DNA of 64,000 nucleotides from Aeromonas encheleia (GCF_900637545.1 NZ_LR134376.1:3305001-3369000); one strand, 5' to 3'; shown: positions 51,633 through 61,400, counted from the first letter of the stretch. The notes: generated by a model not told the origin, from the letters alone. Program-made: numbers and translations.

Positions 51633-54600
51633 TCAGGCCGCCGGCTTGCCCCGCTGCTCGGGCTCGCTGTCCACCGCCAGCGCCTCGTCCACCAGCAGAT
51701 CCCGCGCGCCGGTCATGCCGGCCCGTCTGGCCAGCAGGTGATAGATGGCCGGCACCATCACCAGGGTCACCAGGGTCGCCAGGGAGAGGCCGAAGAACAC
51801 CACAGTCCCCACCGCCATCCGGCTCTCATAGCCGGCCCCCATGGAGATCATCAGCGGCACGGCGCCTATGATGGCGGTCAGCGAGGTCATCAGTATGGGG
51901 CGCAGGCGGCGCACCGAGGCCGCGATGATCGCCTCCTCGAATCCCTCGCCACGCTGGCGCAGCTGGTTGATGAACTCGACGATGAGGATGCCGTTCTTGG
52001 TCACCATGCCGATCAGCATGATCATGCCGATCTGGCTGTAGATGCTCAGCTCCTGCCCCGTCAGCCACAAGCCCAGCAGGCCACCGAAGATGCCGAGCGG
52101 CACAGTCACCATCACCACGGTCGGGGTCAACAGGCTCTCGAACTGCGCCACCAGCACCAGATAGACCACCAGCAGGGCCAGGCCGAACACCATCAGCATC
52201 TCGCCCTGATTGTCACGGTAGTCCTTGGAGTCGCCGGCATAGTCCACCGTCATGCCGGCGGGCAGATGGGTGCTGGCCCAGCCGTCGAGAAAGTCGAGCG
52301 CCTCCCCCAGGGTGTGGCCGGGGGCCACGTCCGCGGTGAGGGCGATCGCCTTCTGGCGCTGGTAGTGGTTGAGGCGCTGCGGGCTCGCCACCTGCTTGAC
52401 GGTGGCCAGGGTCGACAGGCTCACCATCTCGCCGCTGGCCGCCTTCAGATAGATGCGGCTGACATCGGAGATCCCGTTGAAGTCGCGCTGGTTGGCGCGC
52501 AGATAGACGTCATACTCCTCGCCCCTGTCCACATAGGTGGTCTGGCTGACGCCGCCGAGCAGCGCCTGCAGCGAGCTGGCCACGGTGGAGACGGGGATGC
52601 CGAGCTGACTGGCCCTGTCCCGCTCTATGGTCACCTGCAGCTCGGGGGTCTTCTCGGCGTAGTCGAGATCCGGCGCCAGCATCAGGCTGCTCTGGGCGGC
52701 GGCCTGCTGCAACACCAGCCCCTGCTCATAGATTTCGGCATAGTCCGAGCCCTGCAGCACAAACTGCACGGCGGCGTTGGAGCCGCCCTTGAAGCCGGGT
52801 TGGAAGGTGCGGATCATCACGTCCGGGATGGCGGCGAGGCGTGTGCTGAGGGTGCGGGCGAACTCGGTCGCGGTCTCGCCGCGCAGCGCCCAGTCGGTCA
52901 GCTGGATGATCGCCATCCCGGTCTGATCGCCACCGCGGCCGAAGGCCGGGGTGCTGAAGCTCATGGCCTGCACCACCCCCTTGCCGAGCAGCGGCATGAC
53001 CGCGGCCTCCACCTGCTGCATGTTGCGCTTCATCCGCTCTATGCTGGTGCCCTCGGCCCCCTTGACGAACACATAGAGCACGCCCCTGTCCTCGGTCGGG
53101 GTCAGGCTGGCGGGCAGCTGGCTAAACAGGGCGCCGATGCCGCCGAGGCAGAGCACCAGCACCAGCGGGGTCCAGGCGGAGCGGCGCAGCACCCAGCCCA
53201 GCAGACGCCGGTAGTGCAACTCCACCCAACCGAGGTCACGGTCCAGGGTCGCGGTCAGGGCGTTGGGCTTGTCGACCGCGCGCATCAGCCAGGAGCCCAT
53301 GGCCGGAGTCAGAGTCAGCGCCACCAGGGAGGAGAACAGCACGGCGAGCGACAGCAGGATGGCAAACTCGGTGAAGAGCCGCCCCACCATGCCATCCATG
53401 AAGGCGATGGGCACGAACACCATCACCAGCACGGCCGTGGTCGCGATCACCGCGAAGCCCACCTCGCGGGTACCGTGCCAGGCCGCCATCAGCGGGGGCT
53501 CCCCCCGCTGCAGATGGTGGTGGATGTTCTCCACCACCACTATGGCGTCATCCACCACCAGGCCAATGGCGAGAATAAGGGCGAGCAATGTGATGAGGTT
53601 GATGGAGAAGCCGAGGTACCAGGCGCCGATGAAGGCGGAGATGAGCGACACCGGCACAGTGATGGCCGGGATCAGGGTGGTTCTGCCCTGCCCCAGGAAC
53701 AGATAGAGCACGGCCACCACCAGCACGGCGCAGATGGCCAGGGTGATATACACCTCGTGGATGGCCTGCTTGATGAAGACGGTGGAGTCGTAATCCACCT
53801 CGAGCTTGGCCCCCTCCGGCAGGAAGCGCTGCATCTCGCTCATCTTCTGCTCTATCCCCTGGGCCACCGCCAGCGGGTTGGCGGTGGACTGGGCGACTAT
53901 GCCTATCCCCAGGCTCTCCTTGCCATTGCGCTGGTAGGCGCTGTCTTCGTTCTTGGCCCCCACCTCCACGTCGGCGATGTCGGCCAGGTAGATGCTCTGG
54001 CCATTGGCGGCGGTCGCCACCGGCAGGGAGCGGAAATCTTCGGCACTGTGGTAGAGACGGGCGATCTGCACCGCCATCGTCATGCTGTTGTTACGGATCT
54101 CCCCGCCCGGCAGCTCGATGTTCTCGCGCTTGAGGGCATCCTGCACATCCGCCACCGTGATGCCGCGGGCCGCCATGTCGGCGGGACGCAGCCTGACATA
54201 CATCACCTGGGTCAGATCGCCAGAGAGGGAGATCTCGCTCACCCCGTCCACCAGACTCAGGGGATCGACCAGCACCCGGTTGGCGTAATCGGTCAGGGCG
54301 GTGCGGTCCATCTGGGTGCTGCTGAAGTTGAGCCAGATCGCCACATCCCCGTTACCGTTGTCCTTGGTGACCATGGGCTCGTCCACCTCGTCCGGCAACT
54401 TGGGACGGGCGCGGGAGATGGCGTCACGCACATCCGAGGTGCCTTCTACCATGTTCCAGCCGAGCTTGAACTCCACCGTGATGGAGGAGCGCCCCTTGCG
54501 GGTCACAGAGTTGATGTTCTTGATGCCGCTGATGCCGGAGAGCTGATCCTCGATGGGCTTGGTGACCTGGCTCTCCATGACCTCGGGGGCGGCGCCGTCA

Positions 54601-54752
54601 TAGGTGGTGGTGATGGAGACGGACGGGGTCTGCACGTCCGGCATCTCCCGCACCGTCAGCTTGGAAAAAGCTACCAGGCCGAACACCGTGAGCAGGGCAC
54701 TGATGACCACTGCCACCAGCGGGCGGCGCACTGATATATCGGAGAGCCACAT
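51633..54752 (-). CDS. RND (HAE1-type) efflux pump, inner-membrane subunit
   Basis: Proton-driven multidrug exporter of 1,039 residues in the AcrB family. The order is standard: TM1 (RRPLVAVVISALLTVFGLVAF), porter domain, TM2-6 with the proton-relay motif ALILAIGLVVDDAIVVVENIHHH and FVPIAFMDGMVGRLF. The second porter half and TM8-12 follow (MLIGMVTKNGILIVEFINQLRQRGE). Residues PDVQTPSVSITTTYDGAAPEVME place it nearer the MdtBC/VexH-like branch than AcrB, but no symbol is assigned. The upstream fusion protein gene overlaps its start by one base (TGATG). No outer-membrane factor is encoded nearby, so TolC is the likely partner. Confidence 0.92.
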   Translation of the reverse strand: MWLSDISVRRPLVAVVISALLTVFGLVAFSKLTVREMPDVQTPSVSITTTYDGAAPEVMESQVTKPIEDQLSGISGIKNINSVTRKGRSSITVEFKLGWNMVEGTSDVRDAISRARPKLPDEVDEPMVTKDNGNGDVAIWLNFSSTQMDRTALTDYANRVLVDPLSLVDGVSEISLSGDLTQVMYVRLRPADMAARGITVADVQDALKRENIELPGGEIRNNSMTMAVQIARLYHSAEDFRSLPVATAANGQSIYLADIADVEVGAKNEDSAYQRNGKESLGIGIVAQSTANPLAVAQGIEQKMSEMQRFLPEGAKLEVDYDSTVFIKQAIHEVYITLAICAVLVVAVLYLFLGQGRTTLIPAITVPVSLISAFIGAWYLGFSINLITLLALILAIGLVVDDAIVVVENIHHHLQRGEPPLMAAWHGTREVGFAVIATTAVLVMVFVPIAFMDGMVGRLFTEFAILLSLAVLFSSLVALTLTPAMGSWLMRAVDKPNALTATLDRDLGWVELHYRRLLGWVLRRSAWTPLVLVLCLGGIGALFSQLPASLTPTEDRGVLYVFVKGAEGTSIERMKRNMQQVEAAVMPLLGKGVVQAMSFSTPAFGRGGDQTGMAIIQLTDWALRGETATEFARTLSTRLAAIPDVMIRTFQPGFKGGSNAAVQFVLQGSDYAEIYEQGLVLQQAAAQSSLMLAPDLDYAEKTPELQVTIERDRASQLGIPVSTVASSLQALLGGVSQTTYVDRGEEYDVYLRANQRDFNGISDVSRIYLKAASGEMVSLSTLATVKQVASPQRLNHYQRQKAIALTADVAPGHTLGEALDFLDGWASTHLPAGMTVDYAGDSKDYRDNQGEMLMVFGLALLVVYLVLVAQFESLLTPTVVMVTVPLGIFGGLLGLWLTGQELSIYSQIGMIMLIGMVTKNGILIVEFINQLRQRGEGFEEAIIAASVRRLRPILMTSLTAIIGAVPLMISMGAGYESRMAVGTVVFFGLSLATLVTLVMVPAIYHLLARRAGMTGARDLLVDEALAVDSEPEQRGKPAA

Positions 54753-55813
54753 CAGCCTTTTACCTCTGCCAGATCGCGCACATAGGCACCGTCACGCAGG
54801 TTGACCAGCCCCTCGACCGCGATGCGATCGCCGACGCTCAGCCCCTTGATGACCCACACCTCCTCGCCGTGGGTATCCCCCAGCTCCACCGGGATGCGCT
54901 TCACCCGGCCATCCGTCTCCAGTCGATAGACGAAGCGCTGCTCGCCGGCGTACTCCACCGATTGGGCCGGGATCAGGGTCATCTTCTGGGCGGGCAGGGA
55001 GAGCTCCACGTTCATCATCATGCCGGGCCGCAGCTGGCCGGTGGGATTGGGGATGATGACGCGGGCCTTGATGTTCTGGGTCTCGTTGGAGATCCGGCTG
55101 TCGAGCGTCTCCAACACGCCGGAGAAGGATTGGTCCGGCCAGGCCGAGCTGGTGGCCGTCACCGCCATGCCCGGCCTCAGCAGGGCGAGATAACGCTCGG
55201 GCACCGCCAGATCGAGCCGCAGCCGGGCGAGTTCATCCAGGTGGAGCAGCACGTCGCCGCTGTTGACCAGGGCGCCCTCGCTGAGATCGATCAGGCTGAC
55301 GGTGCCGTTGAAGGGGGCCGGCAGGGTGCGCAGCGACAGCTCGTACTGGGCCGCGTCGACCCTCGCCTGGGCCTGGGCCACGGTCGCCTCCTGCCCTTCC
55401 AGCTCCGAATTGGTGATGGCGCCGCGCTCCACCAGCCGGCGCATGTCGCGCAACTTGCGCTTCTCATCGCGCAGGCTGGCGCTCTGCTCGGCCAGCTCCG
55501 CCCGCTGCTTGCCCTCATCCAGGGCGATCAGGGTCTCCCCCTGCTTGACCCGCTGACCGGAGCGCACTCCTATCTTGACGATGCGGCCGGTGACCTCGGG
55601 ACTGACCGCCACTGAGCGGTTCGCCGCCAGCTTGCTGACCAGCTTGATGGAGGGCTCGGCCAGGCTCTGCCGGACAGTCTGCGCCCGGATATTGACTTGC
55701 TTCGGCTGGGGTTTGCTGACCGGTTCGGCCTGACGAAGATACCAGAGACCCGCCACCAGCAGGGCGAGCGGGAGGAGCCACAACCATATGCGCATTTTCA
55801 TCAAACAATCCAT
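54752..55813 (-). CDS. RND efflux periplasmic adaptor (membrane fusion protein)
   Basis: 353-residue partner of the adjacent pump. An N-terminal membrane anchor (IWLWLLPLALLVAGLWYL) is followed by the lipoyl half-motif VTGRIVKIGVRSGQRVKQGETLIALDEGKQRAEL and a short coiled-coil hairpin (about residues 95-145). The second half TLPAPFNGTVSLIDLSEGALVNSGDVLLHLDEL and a beta-barrel domain come next. Three in-frame ATGs (55813, 55801, 55795) lack a strong ribosome site; 55813 is taken as the longest. It is first in a two-gene operon. Confidence 0.9.
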   Translation of the reverse strand: MDCLMKMRIWLWLLPLALLVAGLWYLRQAEPVSKPQPKQVNIRAQTVRQSLAEPSIKLVSKLAANRSVAVSPEVTGRIVKIGVRSGQRVKQGETLIALDEGKQRAELAEQSASLRDEKRKLRDMRRLVERGAITNSELEGQEATVAQAQARVDAAQYELSLRTLPAPFNGTVSLIDLSEGALVNSGDVLLHLDELARLRLDLAVPERYLALLRPGMAVTATSSAWPDQSFSGVLETLDSRISNETQNIKARVIIPNPTGQLRPGMMMNVELSLPAQKMTLIPAQSVEYAGEQRFVYRLETDGRVKRIPVELGDTHGEEVWVIKGLSVGDRIAVEGLVNLRDGAYVRDLAEVKG

Positions 55814-56064
55814 GCAATGTAGGAGAAACGAGGAGACTTCATCAATGATGGCATCATGGTAACTCCTGACTATGCCGCGACTATGTATAAATGTGACAAA
55901 TCGTAACAGCCAGGGCGAAAGATCATCAGACTCGCCTCTGGTGGGTGAATCTGACCCTAGGTCGGGCCCAGGCCTGCGGCCGCACTCAGGGTGAGGGCTA
56001 GCAGGATGACGGCCGGGAAAACAGGGAGTAAGCTGGAGCCCTCATTCATGCAAGGAGACGCACC

Positions 56065-56928
56065 GTGTCACGAAAACCCCGTTTGGGACTGGCCCTGGGC
56101 AGCGGCGCTGCCCGGGGCTGGGCACACATAGGCATCATACGGGCACTGGAGCGGCTCGGCGTCAAACCGGATCTGGTGGCCGGTTGCTCCATCGGCAGCT
56201 TCGTGGGCGCCGCCTACGCCGCCGGTGAGCTGGACAAGCTGGAGTCCTGGGTGCGCGGCTTCAGCCGGCTGCAGGTGATGGGACTGCTCGATCCCGCCCT
56301 CTCCGGCGGCCTGTTTCGCGGCGAGAAGGTGTTTGGCATCGCCGCCAACCACCTCGGCGATCCCCCCATCGAGAGCCTGCCGCTGCCCTTCGCCTGCGTC
56401 GCCACCGAGCTCAACACCGGGCGCGAGATCTGGCTGCAAGAGGGCCCGCTGCGCCAATGCGTGCGCGCCTCCTGCGGCATGCCCGGCATCCTGACCCCGA
56501 CCCGGGTCGACGATCAGTGGCTGGTGGATGGCGCCGTGGTCAACCCTGTGCCCATCTCCCTCGCCCGCGCCATGGGGGCCGAGGTGGTGATCGCCGTCAA
56601 CCTCAACGCCGATATGCACCAGCCCTGGGCTGACGACTCCGACGAACCCGTTCAGGGCGGCCGGTTCAGCCAATGGCTGAACCGGGGTGAACCGAGCACC
56701 CCCGGCATGTGGAGCGTGATGACGGGCTCCATCAACATCATGCAGGAGCGCATCACCCGCGCCCGTATGGCCGGGGACCCCCCCGAGATCCAGCTCTGCC
56801 CGCGTCTTGGCAGCTTCTCCATCATGGATTTCCATCGGGCGGGCGACGCCATCAGTGAGGGCGAAGCCTGCGTCGAGCGCAACCTGGAGCAGCTCAAGGA
56901 GGAGTTGTCCCGGCTCAGGCTCATCTGA
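56065..56928 (+). CDS. rssA: Patatin-like phospholipase family protein
   Basis: Predicted serine lipid hydrolase with a Ser-Asp dyad. The 287-residue product has the oxyanion loop GSGAARGWAHIG, nucleophile serine in AGCSIGSFVGAAYA (GxSxG) and catalytic aspartate in WLVDGAVVNPVPISLARA. Strong similarity to E. coli RssA extends to MAGDPPEIQLCPRLGSFSIMDFHRA near the end. In E. coli rssA sits beside rssB; that regulator is not here. GTG 56065 has AAGGAG eight bases upstream. Physiological substrate unknown. Confidence 0.9.
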   Translation: MSRKPRLGLALGSGAARGWAHIGIIRALERLGVKPDLVAGCSIGSFVGAAYAAGELDKLESWVRGFSRLQVMGLLDPALSGGLFRGEKVFGIAANHLGDPPIESLPLPFACVATELNTGREIWLQEGPLRQCVRASCGMPGILTPTRVDDQWLVDGAVVNPVPISLARAMGAEVVIAVNLNADMHQPWADDSDEPVQGGRFSQWLNRGEPSTPGMWSVMTGSINIMQERITRARMAGDPPEIQLCPRLGSFSIMDFHRAGDAISEGEACVERNLEQLKEELSRLRLI

Positions 56929-56945
56929 GCGCCGTTAGTCACAAT

Positions 56946-56974
56946 AAAAAAGAGCGCCACCGGCGCTCTTTTTT
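56946..56974. terminator. Bidirectional terminator
   Basis: AAAAAAGAGCGCC/GGCGCTCTTTTTT with a three-base loop between rssA and the convergent NSS gene. Confidence 0.93.
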
Positions 56975-56990
56975 ATCTCAGGGAATGGGA

Positions 56991-58352
56991 TCAGAACAGC
57001 CCCAGCCCCTTGAGCATCACGATCAGGATCAGCAAGGGCGACACGTAACGGATGATGAAGAACAGGGGTTTGAGGATCTTCAGTTCCAGCTTGCCCCCAT
57101 TGGTCAGCGCCGCCGCCATCCGCTCATAGCCCCAGACCCAGCCGACAAACAGGCAGAGGAAGATCCCGCCGAGCGGCATCAGCACGTTGGACGAGATGAA
57201 GTCGAACAGATCGAAGAAGGTCTTGCCGGCGATCTGCACCTCCGCCAGGGTGCTGTTGGAGAGCGCACAGGTCGAGCCGACCACCCCCAGCACCAGCAGG
57301 TTGATCAGGGTCGCCTTGGGGCGGCTCATGTGGAAGCGCTCCGACAGCACCGAGACCGGCACCTCCAGGATGGAGAGCATGGCGCCGGTCGCCGCGATGG
57401 CGGAGAGCACGAAGAACAGCACCATGAACAGATGGCCGAACGGGATGCTGGCGAACACCGCCGGAATGGTGATGAACAGCAGGGAGGGGCCGGCCGAGGG
57501 CTCGAAGCCGAACGCAAACACCGCCGGGAAGATGGCGATCCCCGCCAGCATGGAGACGAACAGGTCAGCACACATGACCCGGACCGTGGTCAACGGAATG
57601 TGCTGATCGTCCCGGAAGTAGCTGCCATAGGTCATCATGCAGCCCATGCCGATGGAGAGCTTGAAGAACGCCAGCCCCATGGCCGTCAGCACCACGCCGG
57701 CGGTGATCTTGGAGAAGTCAGGGGAGAACAGGAAGCGCAGCCCCTCGCTCGCCCCCGGCAGGGTCAGGCTGCGCAGGCCGATCACCAGCAGCAGGATGAA
57801 GAGCACCGGCATCAGCCTCTTGGTCACCGCCTCTATGCCCTTGGCGACCCCCATCAACAGGATCCCCCCCATCAGCGCCAGCACCAGCCACTGCCACAGC
57901 AGGCTCTGCAGCGGGTTGGTGATCAAGGAGTTGAAGGCCGCACCTGTGACGGCGGGATCGGTCGACAGGATCTCCCCGCTGATCGCCTTGAAGATGTAGG
58001 CGAACACCCAGGCCGCCACCTCGGAGTAGAAGGACATAATAAGGAAGGCCGCGGTGACCCCCATGGCCGCGATCAGCCACCAGGGCTGTCCCTTGGGCGC
58101 CAGCTTGATGAGTCCGCTCACCGCGTCGGATTTGGCCTGACGGCCCAGCATGATCTCCGAGATCATCACCGGCAAGCCCACCAGCAGGGTGGCGATGACA
58201 TAGACCAGCAGGAAGCCGGCGCCGCCATTTTCCCCGGTCAGGTAGGGGAATTTCCAGATATTGCCGAGGCCGACGGCCGATCCCAGGGTGGCGGCGAGCA
58301 CGCCGAAGGTGCTGGTGAAGCCATCTCTGGCTTTCGGTATGGTTTGACTCAT
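56991..58352 (-). CDS. Sodium-dependent transporter, NSS (SNF) family
   Basis: LeuT-fold Na+ symporter of about 453 residues. The N-terminal NSS signature is clear: FGVLAATLGSAVGLGNIWKFPYLTGENGGAGFLLVY (unwound TM1 and TM2). GASEGLRFLFSPDF, then GMGCMMTYGSYFRDD (TM6-7) and FFVLSAIAATGAMLSILEVPV (TM8) follow. Twelve hydrophobic segments are expected. Substrate (an amino acid or amine) is not readable. ATG 58352 gives the natural start MSQTIPKARDGF; the frame extends to 58433 without family match. Confidence 0.9.
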   Translation of the reverse strand: MSQTIPKARDGFTSTFGVLAATLGSAVGLGNIWKFPYLTGENGGAGFLLVYVIATLLVGLPVMISEIMLGRQAKSDAVSGLIKLAPKGQPWWLIAAMGVTAAFLIMSFYSEVAAWVFAYIFKAISGEILSTDPAVTGAAFNSLITNPLQSLLWQWLVLALMGGILLMGVAKGIEAVTKRLMPVLFILLLVIGLRSLTLPGASEGLRFLFSPDFSKITAGVVLTAMGLAFFKLSIGMGCMMTYGSYFRDDQHIPLTTVRVMCADLFVSMLAGIAIFPAVFAFGFEPSAGPSLLFITIPAVFASIPFGHLFMVLFFVLSAIAATGAMLSILEVPVSVLSERFHMSRPKATLINLLVLGVVGSTCALSNSTLAEVQIAGKTFFDLFDFISSNVLMPLGGIFLCLFVGWVWGYERMAAALTNGGKLELKILKPLFFIIRYVSPLLILIVMLKGLGLF

Positions 58353-58507
58353 GCTTGTCTCACTGTACGCATCACGGGAGGAGGCTCCCCATTCAAGGGT
58401 CGGAATTCTCTGGGGATTAATCCAGCTTGCCAAGCGGTTTTAATTAAAATCACTGCGCAGAGCACAGCCGACAGCATTTAATTAAATATGGCGGCATTTT
58501 GATGGAT

Positions 58508-58533
58508 AAAAAAATGCCGCCTCGAGGGCGGCA
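58508..58533 (-). terminator. Terminator of the HTH gene
   Basis: Minus-strand stem TGCCGCC/GGCGGCA followed by a run of seven T, 22 bases beyond the stop. Confidence 0.88.
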
Positions 58534-58554
58534 CTTTTACCAAAGCTCCGATGA

Positions 58555-58821
58555 TCAGGCCTTGGCAATATCGTCCGGACCGATCTGACCGATTTCGGCG
58601 ACTTTCTTGTCAGCCAGCAGCCAGAGGGTGAACTTGTGCAATTCCGGGTGATGAGCCAGGGCGACCAGGAAGGCGCCTCCGACTTCACGATAACCCAGTT
58701 CATAGTTCTTCAGGGTAGTCGGGGGGACACCCAGCAGATCGGCAAACTTGGGACGGCTCAGGCCAACCGCTTCGCGGATCTGACGGATCTTCTTGCCAAC
58801 AGTTACGATATTTGAATTCAT
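58555..58821 (-). CDS. Small XRE-type helix-turn-helix regulator
   Basis: 88-residue DNA-binding protein with one HTH domain: KIRQIREAVGLSRPKFADLLGVPPTTLKNYELGYREVGG, the Cro/CI-like pattern. A short C-terminal helix-rich tail follows (HKFTLWLLADKKVAEIGQIGPDD). The layout resembles phage-type repressors and the NadS-like antitoxin group, but no toxin gene is adjacent. ATG 58821 is preferred; a GTG at 58851 is also in frame. Targets are unknown. Confidence 0.8.
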   Translation of the reverse strand: MNSNIVTVGKKIRQIREAVGLSRPKFADLLGVPPTTLKNYELGYREVGGAFLVALAHHPELHKFTLWLLADKKVAEIGQIGPDDIAKA

Positions 58822-59079
58822 GGTGTTCCATACTCCGTTCGGCGGATTCACTCCACCTGTATTTTTCGCGACGACTCGTAGTCAAGTGTATCAGTTTTGA
58901 ACGGACTCGTTATGGTCGAGCCTCTATCTTTAATAAGCGTCTTTCGACGACAACCCTAACAAACATCGGGGATGGTAATCGCAGAGCAGCCTCAGGTAAA
59001 CAGTCTCGAAAAGAAACCTTATTGTTGCCACGGCCATAACTCGTATAATCCGCCGGTTATCCCTTAAAGAGTAATCAGC

Positions 59080-59673
59080 ATGGTATTTCCAGGCATCATC
59101 TCCCGTCTTCATCCCGATTCGGACCCAGCGACCCTCGCTCGACAGCTCCTTCAGGGCCAGCAAACCCGAGCCGAGGCATTCTGGTTGCCAGCCGCCCTGC
59201 AAAGCGAGGCCGCGTCAGTGCTGGCGGCCCTCTCCGACCGGTGCAGCCTTTACCTCGAGCAGCCCGGCACGCTGCCCCTGCGCGGCCACGACGGCGTCTT
59301 GCAGGAGGATGGCACCCTGCTGCTCGGCAATGGTAACCATATGAAGCTTGCCGTGACGCAAGGAGATGGCGGCCTGGTGCCCGAACAGGGTCTGTGCGAG
59401 ATGGCGCTGTGGCTGGAGGCCGGACATCGAAATTTCATTTGTTCAGCAGCAGTTCAGCCCGTGGCGCGGGCCATCCTCAATATCTGGCCCCTCGACCCCT
59501 ATCTCGCCCGCCATTTTCTCCTCAGCTTCACCCCCTTGCTGTGCGAAGCAACCGAGGCCGATTACCTGGCGGTATTTTCCACGCGGGAGTCTGGAGCCAC
59601 GGCACGGCCGGCCTGGGTTGAGGCCTATATGAAGCTTGAAAAAAAGCTGCACCGCGCCTACCTGGATCACTAA
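59080..59673 (+). CDS. Hypothetical protein, unknown
   Basis: Not recognised. The 197-residue product is soluble, without signal peptide or membrane segment. It begins MVFPGIISRLHPDSDPATLA and contains GVLQEDGTLLLGNGNHMKLAV and LNIWPLDPYLARHFLLSFTP. It ends in a basic helix (EAYMKLEKKLHRAYLDH). Three cysteines are scattered. Codon use is that of the host chromosome, so it is likely native. The ribosome site before ATG is poor (AGAGTAATCAGC). Confidence 0.7.
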   Translation: MVFPGIISRLHPDSDPATLARQLLQGQQTRAEAFWLPAALQSEAASVLAALSDRCSLYLEQPGTLPLRGHDGVLQEDGTLLLGNGNHMKLAVTQGDGGLVPEQGLCEMALWLEAGHRNFICSAAVQPVARAILNIWPLDPYLARHFLLSFTPLLCEATEADYLAVFSTRESGATARPAWVEAYMKLEKKLHRAYLDH

Positions 59674-59979
59674 TAAATTCGGATAAACAGCCAGTTACTC
59701 ACACGACACAAATTGCCTTATCGATTATCTGTGAGCTTGATCATGTTTTGAAATGAGCATAAAGTGCGCCACGTCATCGGAATGACATCGGCTGTTCGTG
59801 AAGGGGGAAGCATTGTCGACAATGCAACCCGTTCACCTGTGCACCCAGATACGTGCCTCCTGGATGGATCTAGGATCCCTGCTCGGTGCAACCATTGTTG
59901 CCCGGCAGAGCCAGCAGCTTACATAAATTAAAAAATGCGAAGCACGTGGACTACGTGCCATCTCAACGAGGATTTTTTT
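59674..59979 (+). promoter_or_regulatory. Long leader/promoter region of the first ompA gene
   Basis: A 306-base gap. A perfect 16-bp palindrome GCATTGTCGACAATGC lies at 59810-59825. A partial CRP-like site (TGTGAGCTTGATCATG) lies near 59730. A small stem GCACGT/ACGTGC sits just before the ribosome site (ACGAGG). A long structured leader would fit the post-transcriptional control known for ompA in enterics. Confidence 0.45.
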
Positions 59980-60999
59980 ATGATGAAAATGGCTCCTTCC
60001 CTGATCGCCATCGCTATGGCTACCATGGGCGCAACTGCTGCACACGCCGCTGACGACATCTACTTCGGTGCCGGTGTCGGTGCTACTCACTTCAACGGTC
60101 TGAACAAGATCGAAGGCGTTACCGCCGGTGAAGAAGACGCAGCTGCTGCAAATGCCTTCGTAGGTTACAACTTCAACGAATACTTCGGTTCCGAGCTGGG
60201 CTACCAGTACACCGGCCGTGGTAACACCGATGGCAACCGTTACGAGAGCCAGGGTGCCACCCTGTCCGGTATCGCTCGTCTGCCGCTGGGTAACGACTTC
60301 TCCCTGTTCGGTGAAGCTGGCGCCTACTGGGGCCACACCGACGGTATGGGCACCAGCGATACCAAAGTATCCCCGCTGGCTGGCGCCGGTGTGACCTACA
60401 AGGTTAACGACGCGCTGGATCTGCAAGCTCGTTACCGTTACATGTGGGACGTGGCTGACCTGACTACCGCCACCGGCGAGCAGTACAAGTCCAACCAGAG
60501 CGTGGCTACCCTGGAAGCCGTTTACCACCCGTTCCGTACTTCCTACGTAGCACCGGTTGCCGCTCCTGTTGTTGAAGAAGCCGCTCCTGCTCCGCAGATC
60601 GTTGAGAAGAACTTCGCCCTGAACTCCGACGTGCTGTTTGCCTTTGGCAAAGACAGCCTGAAGGCCGAAGGTGTTGACGCTCTGAACGCTCTGTACCAGC
60701 AGATCGTTGAGTTCCAACCGAAAGACGGCAACGCCGTAGTCGTTGGTTACACCGACCGCATCGGTTCTGACGCTTACAACCAGAAGCTGTCCGAAGCTCG
60801 TGCCCGCACCGTTGCCAACTTCCTGGTCAGCAAGGGTATGGCTGCCAGCAAGGTCGGTATCGAAGGTCGTGGCGAAGCCAACCCTGTCACCGGTACCAAG
60901 TGTAACGGCGTCAAGGCCAAGGCTGAGCTGATCTCCTGCCTGGCCCCGGACCGTCGCGTAGAAGTTCGCATCTCCGGCGTTCAGGAAGTTCAGCAGTAA
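59980..60999 (+). CDS. ompA: OmpA-family outer-membrane protein (copy 1)
   Basis: Outer-membrane beta-barrel with a periplasmic peptidoglycan-binding domain. The 339-residue precursor has a signal peptide (MAPSLIAIAMATMGATAAHA) and an eight-strand barrel (about residues 22-185, from DDIYFGAGVGATHFNGL). A Pro/Ala linker (APVAAPVVEEAAPAPQ) and the OmpA C-terminal domain follow. That domain has VLFAFGKDSLKAEG, VVVGYTDRIGSDAYNQKLSEARARTVANFL and the cysteine pair TKCNG/ISCLAPDRRVEV. Codons are strongly biased to T-ending optimal choices (GCT, GGT, GTT, CGT), much more than in neighbours, so it is probably the most abundant of the three paralogues. Known in Aeromonas as OmpAI. Confidence 0.95.
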   Translation: MMKMAPSLIAIAMATMGATAAHAADDIYFGAGVGATHFNGLNKIEGVTAGEEDAAAANAFVGYNFNEYFGSELGYQYTGRGNTDGNRYESQGATLSGIARLPLGNDFSLFGEAGAYWGHTDGMGTSDTKVSPLAGAGVTYKVNDALDLQARYRYMWDVADLTTATGEQYKSNQSVATLEAVYHPFRTSYVAPVAAPVVEEAAPAPQIVEKNFALNSDVLFAFGKDSLKAEGVDALNALYQQIVEFQPKDGNAVVVGYTDRIGSDAYNQKLSEARARTVANFLVSKGMAASKVGIEGRGEANPVTGTKCNGVKAKAELISCLAPDRRVEVRISGVQEVQQ

Positions 61000-61022
61000 T
61001 CTGACTCCGCTCAGATAATGCG

Positions 61023-61052
61023 AAAAGGGGATGCCACGGCATCCCCTTTTGC
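61023..61052 (+). terminator. Terminator after ompA copy 1
   Basis: AAAAGGGGATGCC/GGCATCCCCTTTT with a two-base loop and T-run. Confidence 0.92.
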
Positions 61053-61152
61053 TTGCCTGCGATCTGCGTCACGGCAACGCTCGCCCTCTCCTGCCCCCTT
61101 GCCGTCTCCCCCTCCTCACCGCTAGTCCCTCGCTGGATGTTTGTACAGAAAC

Positions 61153-61181
61153 TTGATCAATGTGGGTCAAAAGAATACAGT
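61153..61181 (+). promoter_or_regulatory. Possible promoter of ompA copy 2
   Basis: TTGATC and TACAGT are separated by 17 bases, about 220 bases before the start. The rest of 61053-61400 has an AT-rich core and an inverted repeat CGTGA/TCACG near 61300-61314 but no gene. Confidence 0.4.
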
Positions 61182-61400
61182 AGCCTCGCTTGTAAGACAT
61201 TGGATGAACTATTAAAAGTGCTTATTGCCCGGTTAGTTGTCCATGGAGAATTAGCTTCATGAGAATCCAGGTTACCATCCATTTTTTATTCAAGCCGCCC
61301 GTGATCGGCTCACGACGTCGCAGCATGAATTGTCATCTGCGGTCGGTATAACAGAAGAGTGCGCAGTACGCCCATAGCACGGCAACTCAACGAGGATAAA

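Noticed and set aside
51525-54734. Long open frame antisense to the RND pump
   Set aside because: His/Gly/Gln-rich translation typical of an antisense shadow; the pump on the other strand has all family motifs.
59726-59745. CRP site upstream of ompA copy 1
   Set aside because: Only one half-site (TGTGA) is good; the second (TCATG) matches 3 of 5. Kept only as a remark.
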